From assembly GCA_028280505.1 (NCBI GenBank), contig JANQLO010000048.1, positions 62,001-126,000 on the forward strand: 64,000 nucleotides of DNA. The letters run 5' to 3'. The notes beneath the pieces are model-generated. The model saw only the letters and a program-made list of their open reading frames with translations. It was not told the origin of the DNA and did no database searches. Below are positions 1 to 8,278 of this stretch, piece by piece. Both the position numbers and the translations under genes were made by a program. Source of the DNA: Chromatiales bacterium. GTDB taxonomy: Bacteria > Pseudomonadota > Gammaproteobacteria > Chromatiales > Chromatiaceae. The first letter of the stretch is position 1. Each line of letters opens with the position of its first letter.

Positions 1-525
1 AAAACTGGCGCGCTGAATACCATCCCGATAGAGCTGATCGGGCATCACATTGGATGTCGTCAGCAATACGATACCCTGGGCAAACAAGGCACGCAGCAGG
101 CCCGCAAGAATGACCGCATCGCCGATATCGACCACATGACATTCGTCCAGGCATATCACCCGCCAATTCCGCGCCATGCGTTCGGCGACCACGTCGAGCG
201 GGTTGGCGGTACCCTTGATCGCGGTCAGCTCGCTGTGTACCAGTTGCATGAAACGATGGAAGTGAAACCGGGTCTTGCCGACGCCATGCAGATTGTCGTG
301 GAAAAGATCCATCAGCCAGGTCTTGCCCCGTCCGACCCCGCCCCAGAGATACACGCCCTTCGGCACCGGCGCCGACCGCTGCAACCAGCGCTTTATCCCG
401 GCCGGACGCGGCTGGACAACCTCATCCATCACGCGCTGAAAGGCCGCCAGCGCGCTCAGCTGGTGCGAATCGGCGCTCAATCCCTCGGCGCACAAACGGG
501 CTTCATAAAGGGCGGTCAATGACAT
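1..525 (-). CDS. zapE: ZapE/AFG1-family cell division ATPase (partial, N-terminal part)
   Basis: This is the N-terminal part of the gene, which runs off the left edge of the window. The translation starts MSLTALYEARL at the ATG ending at 525. It has a Walker A motif GGVGRGKT at about residues 62-69, a Walker B region VICLDECHVVDIGDA and the sequence TTSNVMPDQLYRDG, all typical of ZapE (AFG1-like P-loop ATPases). In E. coli ZapE is a cytoplasmic ATPase that acts on the Z-ring late in division, especially under anaerobic or stress conditions. The downstream context lies outside the window, so no operon can be assigned. Confidence 0.9.
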   Translation of the reverse strand, partial: MSLTALYEARLCAEGLSADSHQLSALAAFQRVMDEVVQPRPAGIKRWLQRSAPVPKGVYLWGGVGRGKTWLMDLFHDNLHGVGKTRFHFHRFMQLVHSELTAIKGTANPLDVVAERMARNWRVICLDECHVVDIGDAVILAGLLRALFAQGIVLLTTSNVMPDQLYRDGIQRASF

Positions 526-609
526 GGTGAACGTTCTATGCCGTGAGGGATAGGCGCCCCCTCGGCCTTGCATTGCTGCAATCAGCCGTAGCTGCCGCGC
601 GGTACCGGC

Positions 610-948
610 TCAGCTGCCCGGGTATCTATCGTCGAGATAGGCCGGACAAAGCACGGTGCGCATGGTACCGATCAACTCCAGGAGCTTGCCATTGCGAATC
701 CGATAATAGATTCGATTGGCCTCCTTACGTGAGGTCACGATGTTTTTGTTACGCAGTTGCTCGAGGTGCTGCGAAATATTGCTCTGTGAGGTGCCCGTCT
801 GTTCGACGATCTCGCCGACGGACAATTCACGATCGCCAAGCGTACACAAAATCTTCCAACGCAGCGGATGCGCCATGGCCTTGAGCGCATTCGCCGTCAT
901 CGTCGGGTCCTCGTCTTCGGGCACCTGCGGGTCGGCGGGATCTACCAT
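610..948 (-). CDS. ArsR/SmtB-type winged-helix transcriptional regulator
   Basis: A 112-residue protein with a compact winged helix-turn-helix: ALKAMAHPLRWKILCTLGDRELSVGEIVEQTGTSQSNISQHLEQLRNKNIV is split by the recognition helix TSQSNISQHLEQL at about residues 53-65. This is the ArsR pattern, where a DNA-binding dimer represses its targets. The start at 948 is supported by AGGAG six bases upstream; an internal ATG at residue 16 is possible. The usual N-terminal metal-site cysteines are absent. One cysteine near the C-terminus (TVLCPAYL) and one in the helix core (ILCTL) remain, so the signal cannot be named. It lies between zapE and the two-component pair, on the same strand as both. Confidence 0.85.
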   Translation of the reverse strand: MVDPADPQVPEDEDPTMTANALKAMAHPLRWKILCTLGDRELSVGEIVEQTGTSQSNISQHLEQLRNKNIVTSRKEANRIYYRIRNGKLLELIGTMRTVLCPAYLDDRYPGS

Positions 949-965
949 CTGCTACTCCTACAACG

Positions 966-1832
966 TCAGCCGGTGGCGCTGGACGCGTCTTGCGGCTCTG
1001 AAATCTTACGATAGCCACGCATGTTCTTGGCTATGCAAATAATGTCCTGGATCTCGTCCTCGGCATTGCGTACGGCGGTGCGGGAAAACAGGATCGGCAG
1101 CCGTTCGCCGTTTTTGGCAATGAATGCCGCATCGATATCACGCAAGGCACCGGTCCGGATCAACGCCTCCAACCAGGTGCCCATGAAGGCACCTGCCTGC
1201 TCCGGGCCCTCCTCCTCGAAAACATCGCCGATCGACATGCCGATCAGCTCATCCCGAGGATAACCGAGCATATCGCCGGCCGCTGGATTGACTTCACGAA
1301 TCACCCCTTCCGGTGACAACACCAATAGCGCCTCACCCATGTGGGTCAGGATGTTTTCCAGATACTGCTTCGCCTGATCGAGCTCTGCAGTACGCAGTGC
1401 GACCTGCTCTTCGAGCACCTGATTGAGTTCACGTTCCTTCTCGATCAGGCGGAAATAGGTGCTGATCTTATTGAGGAACTGGTTATCGTCGATCGGCTTG
1501 AGCAAATAATCCGCCGCGCCGACATCGTAGCCCTTGCGCTGAAATTCTTCTGTCTTGAACGCAGCGGTCAAGAAGATGATCGGAATATCGCGCGTCTTGC
1601 GCCGCAATTTGAGCATCTGCGCCGTTTCGAAACCGTCGACCTCGGGCATTTGCACGTCGAGGATGATCAGATCGATATCGGGTTGGGCCTGGGCGACCTC
1701 CAGGGCCTCGGGACCGCTGCGCGCTTCGAGGATCTCCACGTCCATATGCTCCTGCACCAACGCACGCAAGGTGAACAGATTATGTTCATTATCGTCGACG
1801 GCCAGCAGCTTGAAACCGGAATAGCGCTTCAT
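966..1832 (-). CDS. Response regulator with receiver and PAS domains
   Basis: 288 residues. The receiver domain (about 7-125) has the acidic pair at D14-D15, phospho-acceptor D59 in LIILDVQMP, T89 and K112 in LLKPID. A coiled-coil linker (about 128-160) leads to a PAS domain (about 160-270) beginning ILTHMGEALLVLSPEG. No histidine kinase, GGDEF, HTH or other effector domain follows, so the output is probably protein-protein contact or phosphorelay. It sits 8 bases downstream of the hybrid kinase gene and is probably co-transcribed with it. The PAS ligand cannot be read from the sequence. Confidence 0.88.
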   Translation of the reverse strand: MKRYSGFKLLAVDDNEHNLFTLRALVQEHMDVEILEARSGPEALEVAQAQPDIDLIILDVQMPEVDGFETAQMLKLRRKTRDIPIIFLTAAFKTEEFQRKGYDVGAADYLLKPIDDNQFLNKISTYFRLIEKERELNQVLEEQVALRTAELDQAKQYLENILTHMGEALLVLSPEGVIREVNPAAGDMLGYPRDELIGMSIGDVFEEEGPEQAGAFMGTWLEALIRTGALRDIDAAFIAKNGERLPILFSRTAVRNAEDEIQDIICIAKNMRGYRKISEPQDASSATG

Positions 1833-1840
1833 CGCATCTC

Positions 1841-4141
1841 TTACTCGGCAGATACCGGCAGGTGCCGGTTAAGCACTTCAGACAGCTCGTGCGCATCGAC
1901 CGGCATCGACACCACATCGTCGGCGCCCTGCCCTAAACATGCCTCGCGCGAATCCTCTCCGTCCGGAGGAATAAGACCGATCACAGCCGTACCGGTACCG
2001 AGGCGTTCCCGCATTCTTTGAATCGTAACACAGGCACTGTCACCCGGCATGGCGGCATCGATGAGCAAATAATCGACATGTTCCAGCTCCTCCAGGGTCT
2101 CGCAGGCCTCATCGACATCATCCGCCAGGTGCAGCGAAACGTCCCATTGACGCAATATCCCGTTAAGACGAAGCTGGCTGCGCACCTCGGGCTCCATGAG
2201 GAGCACGCTGCGACCGCTCAGACGGCCCGCAGCCGGCAATGCCTCCTCGTCCGGTGGTGGCAAGGATGGGCCGGTACTGGCCTCGTCGAGCGTCGCCGCA
2301 CTGCCGCAGACGGCCGGCAGCAAAAGGGAAAACTCGGCGCCCTGACCCAGTTCGCTAACCAACCGGATCTCGCCGCCAAGCAGTCCGGCGAGTTGACGAC
2401 TGATGGTCAGTCCCAAGCCGGTCCCGCCATAGCGGCGGCTGGTCGAACCATCGGCCTGTTGGAAGGCCTCGAAAATCGCGCGCTGCTTGTCGCGCGCGAT
2501 ACCGATGCCGGTGTCCTGCACGGACAATCCAACCGCGTAGGGCGATGCCGCAGCCTTGGCGCATAACCCGACCCGCCCTTGCTCGGTGAATTTGACGGCA
2601 TTGGCGAGAAAGTTCTTGATCACCTGCCGCACTTTGTCGATGTCCGTCTCGATGTACCGAGGTGCGTCGGGCGCTATCTCGACCAACAGCTCCAAACCCT
2701 TGTCTTCGAACTGTGGTGCCAGCAGCAATCTGAGATCCTCGAGCAGTTCCCGTAGTTCGACCCGTTCGACGTGCAAATCGAGTCGCCCGGCCTCGATACG
2801 TGACAGATCGAGAATGTTGTCGATCAATGCCTTGAGATCGCAGCCGGCAGCATGAATCACCTGCGCACGCTGACGTGATTGAGACGGAAGATCGTTGTCT
2901 TCAGCCGCCAATAGCTTGGACAGCAGTAAAATCGAGTTGAGTGGCGTGCGCAGCTCATGACTCACGTTGGCCAAGAACTCGGACTTGTAGCGGTTGGTCG
3001 CCTCGAGCTCGCGCGTATGGGCGCGCAAATTACGCGTCTGGCTGGCGTGCGTATGCGACAAACGGGTCAAATCGGCCGACAGCCGACGCAGCTCGGGCGA
3101 ACCGGACCAATCGAAGGTCACCGCCTGGTCGGATTCCAAGGTCTGCCGCACGCCCTCGGTCAACTCATGCCCCATGCGGGTCGCCCGCCGGGTGATCCAG
3201 CGTGCGACCAGAAACAGGAACACCACCAGTGCCAATACGATCAGCAGAACGCGAATGCTGATCTCGGTTCGAAACACCTGTAAGGGTCCGCTATCGACCG
3301 GCCGTCCGACCCACAGGGTCTTACCGTCGACCGTGCGAAACATCGGCACCCAGATCGCGCCCCTGTCGCCCTGTTCCCATAACACCAGGCGATTGGTCGC
3401 GAAATCTTCGGCCAGTCCCGGGAAATCGCTGAAGGCGTTACCGGGACGCGCGTCCTGATCCGGCAATCTCAGATAGGTGCCGTCATCATGGACCCAAAGG
3501 GTGCGCTCGTCACGCCTGACCAATCCGCCGATATCAAGGGTGATCGCCACGACCCCGATCGGTGACTCACCCAACGTCATCGACGCAATCGGGCTGAGCA
3601 GTTGCAAAGTAAACACTCGAGCCGGATCGTCGGCTTCCAAATCGATTTGCAGCGGACTCAATGCAACATTGTTCAATCGACCGGACAACATCAATGCGAT
3701 CTGATCGGGCGGCACACTGCGCGGGCGCCGGGTGGTCGGCTGCCATTCGCCGCTGCCGACTGCACGTTCGAGCCAAAAGCGTTCGACCCCACTGTCATCG
3801 AGAAATAGAATTTCCGTAATATCGCGCTCGTCGCCGAGGATACGGTTGATCCATTGGGTATAGCGTGCACGCGCCAGATCGATCTCGGCCTGACTCTCTC
3901 CGCCGCTGGCGACCAATACACCGGGCTCGGGCAGTTTGGCCAGCAATCGTACGCTGGCATCACGACTGGCCAGATGCTGGTCGAGGTCGCTGAAATCGGC
4001 ACGCAGATTCTGCAAAAAGGCATGACGGTAAAATAGATCGACACGTTCCAATACCAAGGGCAGATTGATGACCACCGCCAACATCAGTGGAACCAAGCCA
4101 AACAGGAACAGAAACAGCAGGATACGTATGCGCAAAGACAT
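1841..4141 (-). CDS. Membrane-bound hybrid sensor histidine kinase
   Basis: 766 residues. The first membrane helix is at about 7-30, followed by a roughly 260-residue periplasmic sensor region resembling a Cache fold and a second helix at about 296-315. The HisKA domain has H395 in SHELRTPLNS. The HATPase domain shows the N box around N510-N514, the G1 box DTGIGI (about 543) and the G2 box GTGLGL (about 573). A C-terminal receiver (about 644-760) has D695 in LLIDAAMPG but a degenerate acidic pocket (MEPE instead of DD). It most likely phosphorylates the adjacent receiver-PAS protein. The ligand is unknown. Confidence 0.9.
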   Translation of the reverse strand: MSLRIRILLFLFLFGLVPLMLAVVINLPLVLERVDLFYRHAFLQNLRADFSDLDQHLASRDASVRLLAKLPEPGVLVASGGESQAEIDLARARYTQWINRILGDERDITEILFLDDSGVERFWLERAVGSGEWQPTTRRPRSVPPDQIALMLSGRLNNVALSPLQIDLEADDPARVFTLQLLSPIASMTLGESPIGVVAITLDIGGLVRRDERTLWVHDDGTYLRLPDQDARPGNAFSDFPGLAEDFATNRLVLWEQGDRGAIWVPMFRTVDGKTLWVGRPVDSGPLQVFRTEISIRVLLIVLALVVFLFLVARWITRRATRMGHELTEGVRQTLESDQAVTFDWSGSPELRRLSADLTRLSHTHASQTRNLRAHTRELEATNRYKSEFLANVSHELRTPLNSILLLSKLLAAEDNDLPSQSRQRAQVIHAAGCDLKALIDNILDLSRIEAGRLDLHVERVELRELLEDLRLLLAPQFEDKGLELLVEIAPDAPRYIETDIDKVRQVIKNFLANAVKFTEQGRVGLCAKAAASPYAVGLSVQDTGIGIARDKQRAIFEAFQQADGSTSRRYGGTGLGLTISRQLAGLLGGEIRLVSELGQGAEFSLLLPAVCGSAATLDEASTGPSLPPPDEEALPAAGRLSGRSVLLMEPEVRSQLRLNGILRQWDVSLHLADDVDEACETLEELEHVDYLLIDAAMPGDSACVTIQRMRERLGTGTAVIGLIPPDGEDSREACLGQGADDVVSMPVDAHELSEVLNRHLPVSAE

Positions 4142-4159
4142 AGCCGCACCTTAGCGCCT

Positions 4160-4969
4160 GTGCCCGCGGAAGAGAATCCCCAAACGCCCGCAGGCGAGCC
4201 GCTGCGAATCCTGTTCCGGGACAACGACTACGTCGCCATCGACAAACCCGCCGGTTTACTGGTGCATCGCAGCCCCATCTCACGCGACGAACGTTTCGCT
4301 TTGCAAACCCTGCGCGACCAACTCGGACGCCGGGTATATCCCGTCCACCGGCTCGACCGGGCGACCTCGGGCGTACTGCTGTTCGGTCTGTCACCCGATG
4401 CGGCCCGACGATTGGTGCAACAATTCGAGCAACGCAGCGTCACCAAACGATATCTGGCGATCGCTAGAGGTTGGACGAACACCGACGACCATATCGACCA
4501 TCCCGTCGCCGACCCGGACGGTAACGGCATGGCGCAAGATGCGCGCACCCGTTACCGCCGGCTCGCAACGGTGGAGTTACCGGATGCGGTCGACCGTTAC
4601 CCGACCACCCGTTACACCCTGGTCGAGGTCGAACCCCTTACCGGCCGTCGACAACAGATCCGGAAACACTTCAAACACATCTCGCATCATCTGATCGGCG
4701 ACACCACCCACGGCAACGGTCGTCATAATCGCTATTTCCGCGAGACCTTCGATATCCGCCGACTGCTGCTGATGTCCCATCGTCTGTGCTTCACACATCC
4801 GCTGGATGCCCGTTTGGTGGATATACACGCCCCCTTCGACGCGGATTGGCAAAAAGCGTTCGAGCTCTTCGGCCTCTGTCCGTCGGCTATCGAACAACTG
4901 ACGAAAAATGCCTGGCCCGACGAGGTCAAAAACGACGGATTTCATGATTTTGACGGAATCCGCGGCTAA
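4160..4969 (+). CDS. truC: tRNA pseudouridine synthase TruC (RluA family)
   Basis: 269 residues with the RluA-family catalytic motif HRLDRATSGVLLF, in which D66 is the catalytic aspartate. The motifs DKPAGLLVHRS and LVQQFEQRSVTKRYLAIARGW match TruC, which makes pseudouridine 65 in tRNA, better than RluA or RluD. A GTG at 4160 is used as the start; no ATG is available before the conserved N-terminal segment. The gene is divergent from the sensor kinase, and the two start codons are only 18 bases apart, so each promoter must lie in the other's coding region or the real start is slightly downstream. Confidence 0.85.
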   Translation: MPAEENPQTPAGEPLRILFRDNDYVAIDKPAGLLVHRSPISRDERFALQTLRDQLGRRVYPVHRLDRATSGVLLFGLSPDAARRLVQQFEQRSVTKRYLAIARGWTNTDDHIDHPVADPDGNGMAQDARTRYRRLATVELPDAVDRYPTTRYTLVEVEPLTGRRQQIRKHFKHISHHLIGDTTHGNGRHNRYFRETFDIRRLLLMSHRLCFTHPLDARLVDIHAPFDADWQKAFELFGLCPSAIEQLTKNAWPDEVKNDGFHDFDGIRG

Positions 4970-5056
4970 ACTGGGTTCAACACGTTGCCCCAACGATCGA
5001 CAGAATCACGGTAACGATGTGTCCCGAGATTGACGCTTCACCTATTTGGATAGATT

Positions 5057-5435
5057 TAACCCACATGTTGCACGAAGGATGACGCCAGGCATCCTGCCTT
5101 CCGCCCTTTGGGTCAGCCTGTCGGCTGTTCGAAACCGCGCCTGGCGGTTTCGTCGGATTTTGTGGGAAAACCGGCCAAGCAGGTCGGGTGTTCGTCCGAA
5201 GAGGCAGAGGCATAGCCGTCGCTATGGATCGAGGGGGTGTCGCTCCCGGCGTCCTGCCTCTCGCGACACTTGCGCATCCCTGCGCGTCGTCGGCCGAGAT
5301 ACGACGCCGGATCTTTCACAAAACCGAATAGGACAACGGATATCTGCACCATCGAGAGCATATTGACGTAGACATGTTTGATAATCTGGGATTTCTCGAT
5401 CATACCGGCTCCACCTTAGTACGATATGCGGGTTA
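5057..5435. repeat. Miniature inverted-repeat (MITE-like) element, copy A
   Basis: About 380 bases bounded by two related 22-base terminal inverted repeats, 5057-5078 and 5414-5435 (the second is divergent). The interior, read on the minus strand from about 5412 down to 5290, closely matches copy B at 57834-57950. A second shared block follows, and copy A has roughly 170 extra bases between the shared blocks. No transposase is encoded. The right end (GCGGGTTA, 5428-5435) overlaps the ATG of the DUF1538 gene. Together with 4970-5056, which shows nothing recognisable, it fills the whole gap between truC and the DUF1538 operon. Confidence 0.75.
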
Positions 5436-6154
5436 GGCACCTCCTGTCACCGCTCGTCGCCAGTGCCCGCGATCTTTTACCGATCGTCGTGGTGATCGCT
5501 TTCTTCCAGTTATTGGTCCTGCAACAACCCATACCCAACCTGGGCGAGCTACTGGTCGGCACGCTGTTCGTCATGATCGGGCTCGCGATGTTCGTGCGCG
5601 GTCTGGAGATGGGGTTGTTTCCGATCGGGGAAAGCATGGCCTATGCCTTCGCACGCAAGGGCTCGCTCGCCTGGCTATCGTTGTTCGCCTTCGCACTCGG
5701 CTTCGGCACCACGATCGCCGAACCGGCGCTGATCGCAGTCGCCGACGAGGCGGCCGAGGTAGCTGCCGCGGGGAACATGATCGACACGAGCGATGAGGCC
5801 AAAGCGTTCTATGCCAACGGCCTGCGGCTTACGGTCGCACTCTCGGTCGGCTTCGCAATTCTGATCGGTGTATTACGCATTATCCGGGGCTGGCCGATCC
5901 ACTATTTGATCATCGCCGGCTATATCGGCGTCATCGTCATGACGGCCTTCGCCCCACCCGAAATCATTGGCATCGCCTACGACTCGGGCGGGGTAACGAC
6001 CTCGACCATCACCGTACCCCTGGTCACCGCGCTCGGTGTCGGCCTGGCCTCGTCGATCAAGGGCCGCAACCCCATGATCGATGGCTTTGGCCTCATCGCG
6101 TTCGCCTCATTGACCCCGATGATTTTCGTCATGGCCTACGGAATGTTCATATGA
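5426..6154 (+). CDS. DUF1538 integral membrane protein, first of a pair
   Basis: 242 residues, very hydrophobic, with about six to seven membrane helices. It carries two motifs characteristic of DUF1538: [17 protein letters not shown] at about residues 92-108, and [21 protein letters not shown] at about 185-205, here interrupted only by the second helix group. The family has no established function; the polar Glu-Pro and Asp-Ser-Gly-Gly motifs inside hydrophobic segments look like a transport pathway. The start at 5426 gives an N-terminus equal in length to that of the paralogue downstream, although no clear ribosome binding site precedes it. It overlaps the next gene by ATGA. Confidence 0.85.
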   Translation: MRVRHLLSPLVASARDLLPIVVVIAFFQLLVLQQPIPNLGELLVGTLFVMIGLAMFVRGLEMGLFPIGESMAYAFARKGSLAWLSLFAFALGFGTTIAEPALIAVADEAAEVAAAGNMIDTSDEAKAFYANGLRLTVALSVGFAILIGVLRIIRGWPIHYLIIAGYIGVIVMTAFAPPEIIGIAYDSGGVTTSTITVPLVTALGVGLASSIKGRNPMIDGFGLIAFASLTPMIFVMAYGMFI

Positions 6155-6936
6155 CCCTGACCGAACGTATGATCGAACTGGCCTACACGCTGCTGGCGAC
6201 GGTCACCGACGTACTGCCCATCGCGGTCATCATCTTCGGCTTTCAATTGCTGGTGCTGCGCAAGCCCGTTCCGCGCCTCAAGCGGGTGTTGGCCGGATTC
6301 GCATATGTACTGATCGGGCTGGCCTTCTTTCTCGAAGGACTGGAGATGGCGTTGTTCCCACTCGGCAAGCTGATGGCGGCACAATTGACCGACCCGGCCT
6401 TCATCAGCGGTATCACCGATCATGTCACGTCATTCGACTGGTGGGACTATCGCTGGGTCTATCTGTTCGCCTTCGCGATCGGCTTTTCGACCACCATTGC
6501 CGAGCCATCGCTGCTCGCGGTCGCCATTAAGGCCAATCAAGTCTCGGCCGGCAGTATCGGGATCATGGGACTACGGGTCGCGGTGGCGCTCGGCGTCGCG
6601 GTCGGCATCGCGCTCGGTTCCTACCGGATCATCAGCGGAACGCCGCTGCACTGGTACATCATCGCCGGCTACGTCGTAGTCGTGATCCAGACCTACTTTG
6701 CCCCACGGCTCATCATCGCCCTGGCCTATGATTCCGGTGGTGTAACCACGTCGACGGTGACGGTGCCGCTGGTTGCCGCACTCGGACTAGGACTCGCCGG
6801 TACGGTACCCGGGCGCAGCGTATTGCTCGACGGCTTCGGCTTGATCGCCTTCGCCAGCCTATTCCCGATCATGACCGTCATGGCCTATGCACAACTCTCC
6901 GAATGGCGTAACCGACGCGCCAAAGGATCGAACTGA
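6151..6936 (+). CDS. DUF1538 integral membrane protein, second of a pair
   Basis: 261 residues and a clear paralogue of the preceding protein: [33 protein letters not shown] and [28 protein letters not shown] are shared motifs in the same order. It has a longer loop around residues 70-92 (Asp/Trp-rich, [13 protein letters not shown]). The ATGA overlap implies translational coupling and roughly equal amounts, which suggests a heterodimer; some relatives fuse two DUF1538 domains in one chain. The function is unknown. The P-II-like and CBS genes downstream suggest a channel or carrier regulated by nucleotides. Confidence 0.85.
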   Translation: MTLTERMIELAYTLLATVTDVLPIAVIIFGFQLLVLRKPVPRLKRVLAGFAYVLIGLAFFLEGLEMALFPLGKLMAAQLTDPAFISGITDHVTSFDWWDYRWVYLFAFAIGFSTTIAEPSLLAVAIKANQVSAGSIGIMGLRVAVALGVAVGIALGSYRIISGTPLHWYIIAGYVVVVIQTYFAPRLIIALAYDSGGVTTSTVTVPLVAALGLGLAGTVPGRSVLLDGFGLIAFASLFPIMTVMAYAQLSEWRNRRAKGSN

Positions 6937-6947
6937 GGAAGTACGAC

Positions 6948-7298
6948 ATGCATTTCAAACTGCTGATCGCCTTTGTCGACGACGACAAGACCGACAATGT
7001 ACTCAAGGCCGCACGTGATGCCGGCGCAACCGGCGCGACCGTGCTGAACAACGCCCGCGGCGAAGGACTGAAAGAAAGCAAGACCTTCTTCGGCCTGACC
7101 CTCGAAACCCAACGCGACATGCTTCTGTTCCTGGTCGAGGAACATCTCGCCCGTCAGATTCTCGAGGAGATCGCACGGGTGGGCGAATTCGACTCCAAAC
7201 CCGGTTCAGGCATCGCTATTCAGATCGATGTCGAAGACGCTGTCGGCGTGACCGGCCAGGTGGCCAAACTGCACGAAATCGTTGAGGAAGAGCTATGA
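6948..7298 (+). CDS. P-II-like signalling protein associated with DUF1538
   Basis: 116 residues with a P-II/ferredoxin-like fold: LLIAFVDDDKTDNVLKAARDAGATGATVLNNARGEG, then a beta-alpha-beta half beginning QRDMLLFLVEEHLARQILEEI. The T-loop of GlnB/GlnK, with its uridylylated tyrosine, is not recognisable, so it is a P-II-like rather than a classical nitrogen regulator. A good ribosome binding site (AGGAA) stands 7 bases before the ATG, and the 3' end overlaps the CBS gene by ATGA. By analogy with SbtB acting on SbtA, it may bind a nucleotide and gate the adjacent membrane pair; this is inference. Confidence 0.8.
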   Translation: MHFKLLIAFVDDDKTDNVLKAARDAGATGATVLNNARGEGLKESKTFFGLTLETQRDMLLFLVEEHLARQILEEIARVGEFDSKPGSGIAIQIDVEDAVGVTGQVAKLHEIVEEEL

Positions 7299-7708
7299 AA
7301 GAAATCGAACCGGTCCGCGTTCGCGATGTCATGAAACGCGAGTTCGACATGGTCGACGGTCTGGCGACCGTGGCCGATGCCCTGCGTGACATGAAATACG
7401 TCAGCACCAAGGCGCTGGTCGTCAAGCGGCGTGACGATGACGACGAATACGGCATCGTCTCTCTCGAAGACATCGCGACCGAGGTATTGGCAAAGAATCG
7501 TGCAGCCGAACGGGTCAACATCTACGAAATCATGGACAAACCGCTCGTTGGCGTCGATCCGGCGATGGACATCCGTTACTGCGCACGCCTGTTCGAACGT
7601 TATCGCCTCAATCGCGCCGCGGTGGTCGAAAACCGCGAGGTCATCGGTATCGTCAGCTATGCCGATATCGTGATCAAAGGCATGCGAACGCTACTGAAAC
7701 ACAAGTGA
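7295..7708 (+). CDS. Two-CBS-domain protein
   Basis: 137 residues made almost entirely of two CBS motifs: VRDVMKREFDMVDGLATVADALRDM...YGIVSLEDI (about 4-62) and IYEIMDKPLVGVDPAMDIRYCARLF...VIGIVSYADIV (about 72-128). A tandem pair forms a Bateman module that normally binds AMP, ATP or S-adenosyl ligands. It is the last gene of the DUF1538 operon, coupled to the P-II-like gene by an ATGA overlap, so it is probably a second regulatory subunit. Nothing catalytic is attached. The ligand is unknown. Confidence 0.88.
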   Translation: MKEIEPVRVRDVMKREFDMVDGLATVADALRDMKYVSTKALVVKRRDDDDEYGIVSLEDIATEVLAKNRAAERVNIYEIMDKPLVGVDPAMDIRYCARLFERYRLNRAAVVENREVIGIVSYADIVIKGMRTLLKHK

Positions 7709-7714
7709 TCGAAC

Positions 7715-7740
7715 GTCGCGGCCAATATGCCGGCCGCGAC
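7715..7740. terminator. Strong hairpin after the DUF1538 operon
   Basis: A perfect 9-base stem (GTCGCGGCC / GGCCGCGAC, 7715-7723 and 7732-7740) with an 8-base loop lies 6 bases after the CBS stop codon and before the convergent peroxiredoxin gene. No U-tract follows on either strand, so it may be a pause or RNA-protecting structure rather than a classical intrinsic terminator. Confidence 0.5.
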
Positions 7741-7754
7741 TCGTCAGCAAACCC

Positions 7755-8216
7755 TCAAAGCGCGCGCACCAACTCCAACACTTCTGCGGCATGTCCCTTG
7801 GGTCTGACGTCATAGATCGCATGACGGACCTTGCCGCTGTCATCGACAACGAAGGTTGAGCGCACGATGCCCATCTTTTTTTCGCCGTTCTTTTCCTTTT
7901 CCTGCCAAACACCGTAGGCATTGCACAGCGAGCCCTCGACATCTGCCACCAGGCAGATGTTCAGGCCATACTTGTCGCGAAAGGCCGCATGGCTAACGCA
8001 AGTATCCTTGCTCACCCCGATCACCTTGGTGCTCAACGCCTCGAAATCGCTCGACAGCTCGGTGAATTCGAGACCTTCCATGGTGCAGCCCGGCGTGTCG
8101 TCCTTGGGATAGAAATAGATCACATAAGGTGAACCGGCGAGACTCGCACTATCGGTCAACGCCATGTCGGCATCAGGAAGACTGAACTCCGGTGCCGAAT
8201 CTCCAACACGCAACAT
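7755..8216 (-). CDS. bcp: Thiol peroxidase, Bcp/PrxQ-type peroxiredoxin
   Basis: 153 residues from the ATG at 8216, chosen because GGAGGTG precedes it; the frame stays open upstream to 8282. The AhpC/TSA fold shows the peroxidatic site YPKDDTPGCTMEG with C44. E. coli BCP has its resolving cysteine five residues later; here that position is Leu (TMEGLEF). Other cysteines (DTCVSH, NICLVAD, GSLCNAYG) could act instead, or the enzyme may be 1-Cys. It reduces peroxides in the cytoplasm, with electrons from thioredoxin. It converges with the DUF1538 operon. Confidence 0.9.
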   Translation of the reverse strand: MLRVGDSAPEFSLPDADMALTDSASLAGSPYVIYFYPKDDTPGCTMEGLEFTELSSDFEALSTKVIGVSKDTCVSHAAFRDKYGLNICLVADVEGSLCNAYGVWQEKEKNGEKKMGIVRSTFVVDDSGKVRHAIYDVRPKGHAAEVLELVRAL

Positions 8217-8278
8217 ACACACCTCCGCCTTAGACAATCGTTGTTTTGGGCGGAATGTAGGATGCGACAGAAAGGCCG

